This document shows positions 1 to 8,091 of a stretch of 64,000 nt of DNA, in pieces (within the stretch, counting starts at the first letter, position 1; every line of letters begins with the position of its first letter). The position numbers were made by a program, and so were the translations under genes. Location: NCBI RefSeq assembly GCF_001280065.1, contig NZ_LGEA01000099.1, positions 62,001 through 126,000 on the forward strand, in the 5' to 3' direction. The notes beneath the pieces are model-generated. The model ran no database searches, was not told the origin of the DNA, and was given only the letters and a program-made list of their open reading frames with translations. This DNA is from Streptomyces sp. NRRL B-1140. GTDB taxonomy: Bacteria > Actinomycetota > Actinomycetes > Streptomycetales > Streptomycetaceae.

Positions 1-298
1 CCGCCCCGAGACCCAGGCCCTGATCTACGACCACTACTTCCTCACCCTGCGGGCGCCGGTCGACGCGTCGGAGCTGGTCGGCCAGCTGCGGTGCCGGCTG
101 CGCGCGATCACCCAGGACGTGGCGACCAACGGGCTGTACCCCGGCCTCACGCCCGAGGACGAAGCCGTCTTCCCCGAGGAACTGCGGGGCGAGGAGGTGC
201 GGCGGAAGTACGAGGAGGGCTTCGCCGCCGTCCTGGAACGGATCGACGCCGCCGCCCGGCGGCTCAGGCCGAGGGTGCTGCACCACAGCGCGCCCTGA
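1..298 (+). CDS. 3' end of an unidentified cluster gene, possibly LmbB2-like tyrosine hydroxylase
   Basis: The last 98 codons of a gene that begins left of the window; the frame opens at base 2 and stops with TGA at 296-298. The fragment is charged and probably helical, with no catalytic motif I can name with certainty. It lies 75 bases before a gene set of the 4-alkylproline pathway. In anthramycin-type clusters the LmbB2-like heme tyrosine hydroxylase is commonly a neighbour of the LmbX/LmbY-type genes, so that identity is a guess from context, not from sequence. It could equally be another tailoring enzyme. Confidence 0.4.
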   Translation, partial: RPETQALIYDHYFLTLRAPVDASELVGQLRCRLRAITQDVATNGLYPGLTPEDEAVFPEELRGEEVRRKYEEGFAAVLERIDAAARRLRPRVLHHSAP

Positions 299-373
299 CC
301 GGCCGGCGGCCGGCGCGACCGAGCGCCGACGGACGGAACGAGCACGGACGAGCACGAACAAGGAGGAGTACGC

Positions 374-1333
374 GTGCGGCACGGAGTGGTGATCCTGCCC
401 GAGCGGCGCTGGTCGCGGGCGCGCGAGCAGTGGGTCCTGGCCGAGCGCCTGGGCTTCGACCACGCCTGGACCTACGACCAGTTGATGTGGCGGTGGCTGC
501 GGGACGATCCCTGGTTCGCCTGTGTGCCCACGCTGGCGGCCGCGGCGGCCGTCACCTCGCGGATCACACTGGGCACGATGGTCGCCACGCCCACCTACCG
601 CCATCCGGTGACGCTGGCCAAGGAGGTGATGTCGCTGGAGGACGTCGCCGGGGGCCGCTTCGTCTGCGGACTGGGCGCGGGGGCGGGCGGCCTCGACGAC
701 CGGGTGGTGGACCCCACCGAGCGGACCCCGCGTCAACGAGCCGAACGGTTCGCCGAGTTCGTCGAGGCGCTGGACCGGCTGCTCACCGAGCGGACCGCCT
801 CGTACGCGGGCGAGCACTACGCCTTCGAGGACGTGCCGGTGAACCCGGGGTGCCTGACACGGCCCCGGCTGCCGTTCGCGATCGCCGCGACCGGCCCGCG
901 CGGGATGCGGCTCGCGGCCCGGCGGGCGGACACCTGGGTCACGGCGGGTCCGCCGGGCCGCTTCGACGCACTGCCCTACGAGAAGGCGCTGCCGGACATC
1001 GCCCGGCAGCTGGACGAGCTGGACGCCGCCTGTGAGGCGACCGGCCGCGATCCGGGAACGCTGAACCGGCTGCTGCTGACCGGCGCCCTGGTCGGCGGTG
1101 TGCTCGACTCCGTCGAGTCCTACCGGGACGCGGTGGGCCGCTTCGGTGAGCTGGGCGTCACCGACCTGGTGGTGCACTGGCCGCGCGCGTCCTTCCCCTA
1201 CCAGGGGGACCCGCGCGTGCTGGAGGCGGTCGCGGAGGAGGTGCTGCTCCCCGCGCGGGAGGCGGCGCCGGGGACCGGGCCCGCGCCGGTGCGGCCGGGC
1301 GGCGTACCGGGCAGCGAAGGAGAGGGACGTTGA
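374..1333 (+). CDS. LLM-class F420-dependent reductase, LmbY-like
   Basis: A 319-residue luciferase-like monooxygenase-fold protein. The N-terminal strand with ERLGFDHAWTYD, the ITLGTMVATPTYRHP segment and the GLGAGAG segment are typical of F420-dependent members of this family. In 4-alkylproline biosynthesis the LmbY-type enzyme performs the last F420H2-dependent reduction of the pyrroline ring, or is spared when an unsaturated ring is wanted. The GTG start at 374 follows AAGGAGGAG by five bases. The stop overlaps the TTG start of the PhzF-like gene, so the two are translationally coupled. The family assignment is firm; the LmbY role rests on the adjacent LmbX- and LmbA-like genes. Confidence 0.82.
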   Translation: MRHGVVILPERRWSRAREQWVLAERLGFDHAWTYDQLMWRWLRDDPWFACVPTLAAAAAVTSRITLGTMVATPTYRHPVTLAKEVMSLEDVAGGRFVCGLGAGAGGLDDRVVDPTERTPRQRAERFAEFVEALDRLLTERTASYAGEHYAFEDVPVNPGCLTRPRLPFAIAATGPRGMRLAARRADTWVTAGPPGRFDALPYEKALPDIARQLDELDAACEATGRDPGTLNRLLLTGALVGGVLDSVESYRDAVGRFGELGVTDLVVHWPRASFPYQGDPRVLEAVAEEVLLPAREAAPGTGPAPVRPGGVPGSEGEGR

Positions 1334-2190
1334 TCGCGTACGAGATCGTCGACATGTTCACGGACACCCCCTACGACGGCTGCGCCCTCGGTGTGGTCCC
1401 TGACGCGGCGGAGCTCTCGTCGGCCGACATGCTGGCCGTCGCCCGGGAGATCGCCCTGACCGAGACGGCGTTGGTGGTGCCGCCCCGTCTGCCCGGATCG
1501 ACGTACGGGGTGCGGGTGATGACCCCGGACGGAGAGTCGCCGTTCGGCGGCCACAGCGCGGTGGGCACGGCCAGCGTGCTGGTACGCGCTGGGCGGCTGG
1601 CGGCCGGGGAGGCGGTGCAGGAGTGCGGCGGGCGGCAGCTCGCCCTGACCGCCGGCGCCGACGGCTCGACCCTGTGCGTCGCGGGCGAGCCGCTTCTGCA
1701 CCCCGAGTGGGACCCCGGCCCGCTGCTGGCGGCCTGCGGGCTGACGGACGCCGACCTGGCGGGCACCCCGCACCTGACCGGCTTCGGGCCGGCGTTCCAC
1801 GTCCTGCCGGTGGACTCGCAGGCCCTGGCCCGCGCCTCGGCTCACCTGACCGACCCGGTCTGGGCGGACTGCGCGGACGCGGTGCTCGTCGCCTGGGACC
1901 CCGCGAGCGGCACCGCCGCCGTCCGCGTGTTCGCCCCGGGCTACGGCATGCCCGAGGACCCCGCCTGCGCATCCGCCGCGCTGGGCCTGGGCGCCTGGCT
2001 GGCGCGGGAGAAGGCGCTGCCCGGCACCGACGGCCGCTACTCCTACCAGGTCCGCCAGGGCGAGGACATCGGCCGCCCGGCCACCCTGTCCTGCACAGTC
2101 GACCTGACCGAGGGCCGGGCCACCGCCGCCACGGTCCACGGCCGGGTCACCGCCACCGCCTCCGGCCGAATGACACTCCCCGGGCGGTAG
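1330..2190 (+). CDS. PhzF-family isomerase, LmbX-like
   Basis: A 286-residue PhzF/DapF-fold protein. Glu45 (in LTETALVV) sits at the same number as the catalytic glutamate of PhzF; the GGHSAVGTA loop near residue 73 and the EDPACASAA segment near residue 205 are the other family landmarks. PhzF enzymes move double bonds by acid-base catalysis without a cofactor. In lincomycin, hormaomycin and PBD pathways LmbX-type members isomerise the pyrroline diene intermediate. The TTG start at 1330 overlaps the upstream TGA (TTGA) and is preceded by GAAGGAGAGG. The order reductase-isomerase-GGT supports a role in a 4-alkylproline unit. Confidence 0.82.
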   Translation: MIAYEIVDMFTDTPYDGCALGVVPDAAELSSADMLAVAREIALTETALVVPPRLPGSTYGVRVMTPDGESPFGGHSAVGTASVLVRAGRLAAGEAVQECGGRQLALTAGADGSTLCVAGEPLLHPEWDPGPLLAACGLTDADLAGTPHLTGFGPAFHVLPVDSQALARASAHLTDPVWADCADAVLVAWDPASGTAAVRVFAPGYGMPEDPACASAALGLGAWLAREKALPGTDGRYSYQVRQGEDIGRPATLSCTVDLTEGRATAATVHGRVTATASGRMTLPGR

Positions 2191-2257
2191 GTCGTGTCCC
2201 GTACGCGTGACGACCGCGGACGACCGGATGACCGGATGACCAGAAAGGAATACCTCG

Positions 2258-4051
2258 GTGCTCTTCCGACCGGAACTGCACGGCACCCGTGGTGCCGTTG
2301 CCTCGACCCACTGGCTGGCCTCCTCGGCAGGCATGTCCATGCTGGACCGCGGCGGCAACGCCTTCGACGCCGCGACCGCCGCCGCCTTCGTCATCCAGGT
2401 GGTGGAACCGCATCTCAACGGGCCGGGGGGCGACGTGCCGATCCTCGCCCACCGCTCCGGGACCGGCGCGGTCGACGTCGTCTGCGGGCAGGGACCGATG
2501 CCCGCTGCGGCCACCGTGGAGGCCTTCACCAAGCGCGGTCTGGCCGTGATCCCCGGTTCCGGGCTGCTGCCCGCTGTCGTCCCCGGCGCCTTCGGCGCCT
2601 GGCTCCGCCTGCTGAAGGAGTACGGCACGCTGCCCCTGGAGGACGTGCTGGAGCCCGCCATCGGCTACGCGGAGCGCGGCTACCCGGTGTTGCCCAAGTG
2701 CGCCGCCATGATCGGCGCCCTCACGGAGCTGTTCCGCGACACCTGGACGGAGTCGGGCCGCACCTACCTGCGAGGCGGGGTCGCCCCGCGCCCCGGGGAG
2801 CTGGTCACCAACCCGGCGCTGGCCCGCACCTACCGGCGGCTGCTCGCCGAGGCGAAGGCGTCCGGCCGGGACCGTGAGGGACGGATCGACGCGGCGACGG
2901 AGGCGTTCTACACCGGCTTCGTGGCGGAGGCGATCGACACCTACCTCGCCAAGGCCGAGGAGATGGACTCCACCGGGCGGCTCAACGGCGGCCTGCTCAC
3001 CGGCGCGGACCTCGCGGCCTGGCGGCCGGGCCTGGAGCGGCCTCTCAGCCTCGGCCACCGGGGTTTCACGGTGCACAAGGCGGGCCCCTGGTCGCAGGGC
3101 CCCGTCTTCCTCCAGCAGCTCGCCCTGCTGGCCGACGCCGACCTCACGGCGACGGGCCCGGAGAGCGCGGACTACGTCCACACGGTGGTCGAGGCCGCCA
3201 AGCTCGCCTTCGCCGACCGCGAGGCCTGGTACGGCGACCCGGATCACGCGGACGTCCCCGTCGACGCCCTGCTGGACCCGGCGTACTCCGCCGCGCGTCG
3301 GGCGCTGCTGGGCGCGGAGGCCTCCCACGAGCTGCGGCCGGGACGGCCCGGCGGGCGGGAACCGCTGCTGCCGCCGCTGCACGACGAGAGCGGTGCGCCC
3401 GCCGACCCGGCCTGGCTGGGCGAGCTGGAACAGGGCATCCCGGCGATCATGAAGCTGACCGCGGCGACCGGCGACACCTGCTGCGTCAGCGCCACCGACG
3501 CCGCGGGCAACATGGTGGTGGCCACGCCCAGCGGCGGCTGGCTGAAGAGTTCCCCGGTGGTGCCGGGGCTGGGCTTCCCGCTGGGGACCCGGGGGCAGAT
3601 GGCCACCCTCACCCCCGGCCACCCCAACACGGTGGCACCGGGCAAGCGCCCGCGGACCACCCTCAGCCCGACCCTGGTTCTGCGGGACGGCCGGCCGTAC
3701 CTGGCGTTCGGGACGCCGGGCGGCGACCAGCAGGACCAGTGGACGCTCAGCTTCTTCCTGCACCACGCGGAGCACGGGATGGGCCCGCAGGCGGCGATCG
3801 AGGCGCGCACCTTCCACACCGACCACGTGCCCACGTCGTTCGCCCCGCGCCGCTTCCGCCCGGGGACCGTCGTCCTGGAGGGCGGCTGGCCCGCGGAGGA
3901 GGTCGAGGCGCTGCGGCGGCGCGGGCATCAGGTGGACCTGGTGGCGGACCGTTCGCTCAGCAAGGTGTGCGCCACCGGGCTGACCGGGGACGGGCTGGTG
4001 CTCGGCGCGGCGAGTCCGCGCGGCGCGCAGGCGTACGCGGTCGCGGGGTAG
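2258..4051 (+). CDS. Gamma-glutamyltransferase homologue, LmbA-like Ntn hydrolase
   Basis: A 597-residue protein with the full GGT architecture: an N-terminal large-subunit region with RGGNAFDAATAAAF, and a small-subunit region that would begin at Thr407 in GDTCCVSATDAAGNM after autocleavage. In true GGTs the nucleophile sits in a TTH motif; here it is TCC, so the +1 and +2 residues differ. No signal peptide is visible, unlike exported glutathione GGTs. LmbA-type homologues in 4-alkylproline pathways have been reported to hydrolyse a C-C bond (loss of an oxalyl unit) rather than transfer glutamyl groups, and the neighbours favour that reading. The GTG start at 2258 follows AGAAAGGAA. The start is 67 bases after the PhzF-like gene. 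Confidence 0.85.
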   Translation: MLFRPELHGTRGAVASTHWLASSAGMSMLDRGGNAFDAATAAAFVIQVVEPHLNGPGGDVPILAHRSGTGAVDVVCGQGPMPAAATVEAFTKRGLAVIPGSGLLPAVVPGAFGAWLRLLKEYGTLPLEDVLEPAIGYAERGYPVLPKCAAMIGALTELFRDTWTESGRTYLRGGVAPRPGELVTNPALARTYRRLLAEAKASGRDREGRIDAATEAFYTGFVAEAIDTYLAKAEEMDSTGRLNGGLLTGADLAAWRPGLERPLSLGHRGFTVHKAGPWSQGPVFLQQLALLADADLTATGPESADYVHTVVEAAKLAFADREAWYGDPDHADVPVDALLDPAYSAARRALLGAEASHELRPGRPGGREPLLPPLHDESGAPADPAWLGELEQGIPAIMKLTAATGDTCCVSATDAAGNMVVATPSGGWLKSSPVVPGLGFPLGTRGQMATLTPGHPNTVAPGKRPRTTLSPTLVLRDGRPYLAFGTPGGDQQDQWTLSFFLHHAEHGMGPQAAIEARTFHTDHVPTSFAPRRFRPGTVVLEGGWPAEEVEALRRRGHQVDLVADRSLSKVCATGLTGDGLVLGAASPRGAQAYAVAG

Positions 4052-4114
4052 GAGGGAAGGACATGGAATGATTTCCCACAGGAAACCACCCGTCCTATCG
4101 CGGAAGGTGCTGAC

Positions 4115-6418
4115 ATGGAGGCTCACCGGAAGAACCACGCCGAGGACTTCATCGTGCTGGGCGAGGCCCGTCAGAACAATCTCAAGGGCGTCGACCTGCG
4201 CATCCCCAAGGGAAAGCTGACCGTCTTCACCGGGGTCTCCGGGTCGGGGAAGTCCTCGGTGGTCTTCGACACCCTGGCGATCGAGTCGCAGCGGCAGCTC
4301 AACGAGACCCTGCCGGCCTTCGTCCGCCACCGGATGCCGAAGTACGAACGGCCGGCGGCGGAGGTGATGGAGAACCTCTCCACGGCGATCGTCGTCGACC
4401 AGCGGCAGGTCGGCGGCAACGCCCGCTCCACGGTCGGCACGATGACCGAGATCCTGCCCATGCTGCGGGTGCTGTTCTCCCGCGCGGGCACCCCCAGCGC
4501 GGGCCCCTCCCACATGTACTCGCCCAACGACCCGCGCGGCATGTGCGAGGAGTGCCAGGGCCTCGGCACGACGGTCCGCCTCGAACTCGGCAAGCTCCTC
4601 GACGAGGACAAGAGCCTCAACGAGGGGGCGATCCGGTTCCCGTCCTTCGCGGTCGGCACCTTCCAGTGGCAGCTGTACGGCGAGTCCGGGCTCTTCGACC
4701 CCGACAAGCCGTTACGCGATTTCTCCGCCGAGGACCGCGAACTGCTGCTGCACGGCAAGGGGTTCACCGTCGACCGGCAGGGCCGCAACGGCGTCTACAA
4801 GAACGAGTACGAGGGCATCGTCGAGCGCTTCACCCGCCGGCACATCACCCCCGGCCTGGACAACGCGAAGAGCAAGGAGCGCGCGGAGATCGAGCGGGTG
4901 GTGACCCAGGGCCCCTGCGCCGTCTGCCACGGCGGACGGCTCAACAAGGCCGCCCTCGCCTCACGCATCGACGGCGACAACATCGCGGACTTCTCGGCGA
5001 TGGAGATCACCGACCTGATCGAACGGCTCGCCCGGATCGACGCGCCGGCCGTCAAGCCGGTGGTGGCGGGCGCGCGGGCCGCGCTGGAGCGCATCCGGGC
5101 GGTCGGCCTCGGCTATCTGAGCCTCGGACGGCAGACGAGGACCCTGTCCGGCGGCGAGGCCCAGCGGCTCAAGATGGTGCGCCACCTGGGCAGCAGCCTG
5201 ACCGGGCTGACGTACATCTTCGACGAGCCCAGCGTCGGCCTGCACCCGCGCGACGTGCGGCGGATGAACGACATCCTGCTCGCCCTGCGCGACAAGGGGA
5301 ACACCGTACTGGTCGTGGAGCACGACCGGGACGTCATCGCGATCGCCGACCACGTCGTCGACATGGGCCCGGGAGCCGGCCGCGACGGCGGCGAGGTGAC
5401 GTTCGAGGGCACGCCCGCGGGGCTGCGCCGCTCCGACACCGTCACAGGGAAGCAGCTGCGGAGCGTGACCGGGCTCAAGGAGGAGGTCCGCTCCCCCACC
5501 GGCGAGCTGACGGTGCGGGCGGCGAAGCTGCACAACCTGCGGGACGTCACGGTCGGTTTCCCCACCGGCGTGCTCACGGCGGTGACCGGCGTGGCCGGGT
5601 CCGGCAAGAGCACCCTCGTGTCGAAGGTGTTCACCGCGCAGTACCCCGAGGCCGTGGTGATCGACCAGTCGTCGGTGGGCATCTCCGCGCGCTCCAACCC
5701 GGCGACGTACACCGACATCATGGACAGCCTGCGGCAGCGGTTCGCGCGTGCCTCCGGCGAGAAGCCGGGACTGTTCAGCTTCAACTCGGAGGGCGCCTGC
5801 CCGGAGTGCGGCGGCAAGGGCGTCATCGAGACCGACCTCGCCTTCATGGACCCGGTCACCACGGTGTGCGAGCGCTGCGACGGACGCCGGTTCAACGAGG
5901 AGGCGCTGCGCCACACCGTGCGCGGCCGGACGGTCGTCGACGTCCTCGCCATGACCGCCGAGGAGGCGTCGGACTTCTTCGACGACGCGCCCGTACGGCG
6001 CAAGCTGGCCCTCCTCACCGAGGTGGGGCTCGGCTACCTCACCCTGGGCCAGCCGCTGTCCACGCTCTCCGGCGGCGAGCGGCAGCGGCTGAAGCTGGCG
6101 CACCGCCTGAAGGAGACCGGCACCGTCTACGTCTTCGACGAGCCGACCACCGGCCTGCACATGAGCGACACACGCCGGTTGCTGAACCTGTTCGACCGGC
6201 TCGTGGACGGCGGCAACACGGTGCTGGTGATCGAGCACGACCTCGACGTCGTCAAGCACGCCGACTGGGTCGTGGACCTGGGCCCGGAGGCGGGCAGCCA
6301 GGGCGGCCGGGTGGTGTTCGAGGGCACGCCCGCCGAGCTGGCCCGGTCCAAGGACTCGCACACGGGCCGCTGTCTCGCGGCCGATCTGCGGGCCGCGCGC
6401 AAGCACACCTCGTCCTGA
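4115..6418 (+). CDS. UvrA-like ABC protein, DrrC-type self-resistance
   Basis: A 767-residue UvrA paralogue, shorter than housekeeping UvrA (about 950-1000 residues). It has two ABC cassettes: Walker A GVSGSGKSS (residues 41-49) and GVAGSGKST (near 492), and two signatures LSGGEAQR and LSGGERQR. Cysteine pairs CEEC, CAVC, CPEC and CERC indicate the zinc modules. The shorter length fits the drug-resistance subfamily (DrrC of daunorubicin, UvrA homologues in PBD clusters) thought to remove or shield DNA-bound drug. Leu200 is encoded by TTA, so expression may depend on the bldA tRNA. The ATG at 4115 has GGAAGG seven bases upstream. The 63-base gap before it contains a small TTTCC/GGAAA hairpin at 4072-4085. 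Confidence 0.88.
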   Translation: MEAHRKNHAEDFIVLGEARQNNLKGVDLRIPKGKLTVFTGVSGSGKSSVVFDTLAIESQRQLNETLPAFVRHRMPKYERPAAEVMENLSTAIVVDQRQVGGNARSTVGTMTEILPMLRVLFSRAGTPSAGPSHMYSPNDPRGMCEECQGLGTTVRLELGKLLDEDKSLNEGAIRFPSFAVGTFQWQLYGESGLFDPDKPLRDFSAEDRELLLHGKGFTVDRQGRNGVYKNEYEGIVERFTRRHITPGLDNAKSKERAEIERVVTQGPCAVCHGGRLNKAALASRIDGDNIADFSAMEITDLIERLARIDAPAVKPVVAGARAALERIRAVGLGYLSLGRQTRTLSGGEAQRLKMVRHLGSSLTGLTYIFDEPSVGLHPRDVRRMNDILLALRDKGNTVLVVEHDRDVIAIADHVVDMGPGAGRDGGEVTFEGTPAGLRRSDTVTGKQLRSVTGLKEEVRSPTGELTVRAAKLHNLRDVTVGFPTGVLTAVTGVAGSGKSTLVSKVFTAQYPEAVVIDQSSVGISARSNPATYTDIMDSLRQRFARASGEKPGLFSFNSEGACPECGGKGVIETDLAFMDPVTTVCERCDGRRFNEEALRHTVRGRTVVDVLAMTAEEASDFFDDAPVRRKLALLTEVGLGYLTLGQPLSTLSGGERQRLKLAHRLKETGTVYVFDEPTTGLHMSDTRRLLNLFDRLVDGGNTVLVIEHDLDVVKHADWVVDLGPEAGSQGGRVVFEGTPAELARSKDSHTGRCLAADLRAARKHTSS
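4712..4714 (+). other. TTA leucine codon in the UvrA-like gene
   Basis: In-frame TTA for Leu200 (context DPDKPLRDF). TTA is very rare in Streptomyces and is read by the bldA tRNA, which accumulates late in growth, so it often marks secondary-metabolism genes. Confidence 0.85.
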
Positions 6419-6423
6419 GACGC

Positions 6424-6452
6424 CGTGCCCGGGGCGCACCGTCCCGGGCACG
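6424..6452 (+). terminator. Stem-loop between UvrA-like and tautomerase genes
   Basis: Perfect 10-bp arms CGTGCCCGGG (6424-6433) and CCCGGGCACG (6443-6452) with a 9-base loop. There is no T-tract, as usual in Streptomyces. It could terminate, attenuate or protect the upstream mRNA; the tautomerase gene starts 19 bases later. Confidence 0.5.
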
Positions 6453-6470
6453 CAACGGAAGGAGTCGGAG

Positions 6471-6671
6471 ATGCCCCTCATCCGCGTCACCCTGCTGCAG
6501 GGCCGGACGCCGCAGGAGGTGGCCGCCCTCGGCAGGGCGCTCACCGCCGCGGCGCACGAGGCCCTCGGCGCCCCGGCGGAGGCCGTCCGCGTGATCGTGG
6601 AGGATACGCCGCCGGACCGCTGGTTCGTGGGCGGCCGGTCGGTGGCCGAGCGTCGCGCCTCCCCCTCGTGA
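6471..6671 (+). CDS. 4-oxalocrotonate tautomerase family protein, TomN-like
   Basis: A 66-residue protein of tautomerase size. After removal of Met the chain begins with Pro1, the catalytic base of the family. Arg11 and Arg39 are at the canonical 4-OT positions, and the hydrophobic residue at position 50 is Trp instead of Phe. TomN in the tomaymycin pathway is the closest functional parallel I know; its suspected job is a tautomerisation of the dienic intermediate of the proline-derived ring. The start is ATG at 6471 with GGAAGGAG about eight bases upstream. It is the last gene of the forward operon and faces the FAD monooxygenase across a strong terminator. Confidence 0.8.
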   Translation: MPLIRVTLLQGRTPQEVAALGRALTAAAHEALGAPAEAVRVIVEDTPPDRWFVGGRSVAERRASPS

Positions 6672-6701
6672 CCTGCCCCGGAGCTGCCGGGGCCGGCGCG
6701 A

Positions 6702-6735
6702 GCGGCCCCGGGGTTCCCGGGGCGGCCGGGGCCGC
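6702..6735. terminator. Bidirectional terminator
   Basis: Arms GCGGCCCCGG (6702-6711) and CCGGGGCCGC (6726-6735) lie between the convergent tautomerase and FAD monooxygenase genes; a smaller CCCCGG/CCGGGG hairpin precedes it near 6676-6692. Confidence 0.6.
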
Positions 6736-6739
6736 CGGT

Positions 6740-7924
6740 TCAGCGGACGGCGCTTCCGCGCGGGCTGCGGTCGGCGCGGGCGAAGCGCTCACGGACGTGT
6801 TCGACGCGCTCCGGGGACCAGGACGCGAGGTCGTCGCGGGTGAGGCGGCCGCTGCGGGTGATCAGGTGGGCGTTGAACGCCTCCGGTTCGAGGTCGACGT
6901 ACTGCTCCAGTTCCTCGAACCACTCCTGGCTCGTGCGCGCGGTGCGCTGCATGGCCGCGACCTCCGGCAGACGCGCCGCCTCGTACGCGGCGAGCGCCTC
7001 GGGGACCGACCCGTGGTCGTCCAGGGCCAGGGCGAGGGCCAGGCCGTCCTCCATGGCGAGACGGGTGCCGGAGCCGACGGAGAAGTGCGTGGTGTGGGCG
7101 CTGTCGCCGAGGAGGGCCACGCGACCGTGGCTCCAGCGGCGGTTGTGCACGGAGACGAAGCGGCCCCAGCGCGACCTGTTGGTGCGCAGATCGTGGCCGT
7201 CCAGGACGTCGGCGAAGAGGTCCGCGAGCCGGTTCGTGTCGCTCCGGCCGGAGCCGTCCGGCGTGCCGGCGTCGCCCTCGGTGAACCCGGCCGCCTCCCA
7301 CACCCGGTCGTCGACCTCGGCGATGAAGGTGCTGAGGCCGGGGGCGTAGGGGTAGGCGTGGGCGTGCAGCGTGCCGTACTCCGTCTCGGCGACGGCGAAG
7401 GTCAGCGCGGTGAAGGCCCGGTCGGTGCCGAGCCACAGGTAACGCGAGCCGCGCCGGGTGGTCTCGGTGCCGTACTCCTCCCGACGGGCCTCGCGGGTCG
7501 CGGAGTTGACGCCGTCGGCGGCCACCACCAGGTCGTACGTCCGGGCCAGCGCGCCCGCCTCGGGCGCGCGGGTGCCGTGGCGGACGGTGACGCCGAGGTC
7601 GGCGCAGCGGGCGCGCAGCATGCCGAGCAGGGCACGGCGGCCGATCGCGGAGAAGCGGTAGCCGCCATTGCGCGTGGTGCGTCCCCGGTGGTGGACGTCG
7701 ATCCTCGACCAGTGGGTGCACTCGGCGCCGAGCGCGGCGAACAGCGAGGGGTCGGCCGCTTCGATGCCGCCGAGCGCCCCCTCGGAGAAGACGACGCCGA
7801 AGCCGAAGGTCACGTCGGGGGCGTTCACCTCCCAGACGTCTATCTCGCTTCCCGGCCTCAGCCGCTTGACGAGCGCGGCCGTGTAGAGGCCGCCGGGTCC
7901 GGCTCCGATGATCGCGATTCGCAT
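6740..7924 (-). CDS. FAD-dependent aromatic monooxygenase (anthraniloyl/salicylyl-CoA hydroxylase-like)
   Basis: A 394-residue class A flavin monooxygenase. It has GAGPGG at residues 8-13 for the FAD ADP moiety, VAADGVNS (the DG motif), and ALLGDSAHTTHFSVGSG (the GD motif, which contacts FAD ribityl and NADPH). The segment FGFGVVFSEGALGGIEAADP resembles the anthraniloyl-CoA and salicylyl-CoA 5-hydroxylase branch, which accepts thioester-bound aromatics. PBD clusters contain flavin hydroxylases of this kind (SibG in sibiromycin, TomO in tomaymycin) acting on anthranilate units tethered to NRPS carrier proteins. ATG at 7924 with AGGTG a few bases before. It is divergent from the PhzE-like gene with 167 bases between. 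Confidence 0.8.
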   Translation of the reverse strand: MRIAIIGAGPGGLYTAALVKRLRPGSEIDVWEVNAPDVTFGFGVVFSEGALGGIEAADPSLFAALGAECTHWSRIDVHHRGRTTRNGGYRFSAIGRRALLGMLRARCADLGVTVRHGTRAPEAGALARTYDLVVAADGVNSATREARREEYGTETTRRGSRYLWLGTDRAFTALTFAVAETEYGTLHAHAYPYAPGLSTFIAEVDDRVWEAAGFTEGDAGTPDGSGRSDTNRLADLFADVLDGHDLRTNRSRWGRFVSVHNRRWSHGRVALLGDSAHTTHFSVGSGTRLAMEDGLALALALDDHGSVPEALAAYEAARLPEVAAMQRTARTSQEWFEELEQYVDLEPEAFNAHLITRSGRLTRDDLASWSPERVEHVRERFARADRSPRGSAVR

Positions 7925-8000
7925 GACACCTCACGGGGACTCGGTCGAGTGACGGGGTGGCGCGACCGGGGGGTGGCAAGTGGCCCCTCCGACGGGCTAC

Positions 8001-8028
8001 TTATTGCCCGTCAGGCTGAAAGTATTAT
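8001..8028 (+). promoter_or_regulatory. Candidate promoter for the PhzE-like gene
   Basis: TTATTG (8001-8006) and TATTAT (8023-8028) separated by 16 bases stand out as AT-rich in the 167-base divergent spacer. The -10 is a good match to TANNNT; the -35 is poor. Confidence 0.35.
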
Positions 8029-8091
8029 CCGCAGGGAAACCAATCGCCTCGGGCGGGCCGCCGCGCGGCCGGCCGGGAGGGAGCGCGGTCG

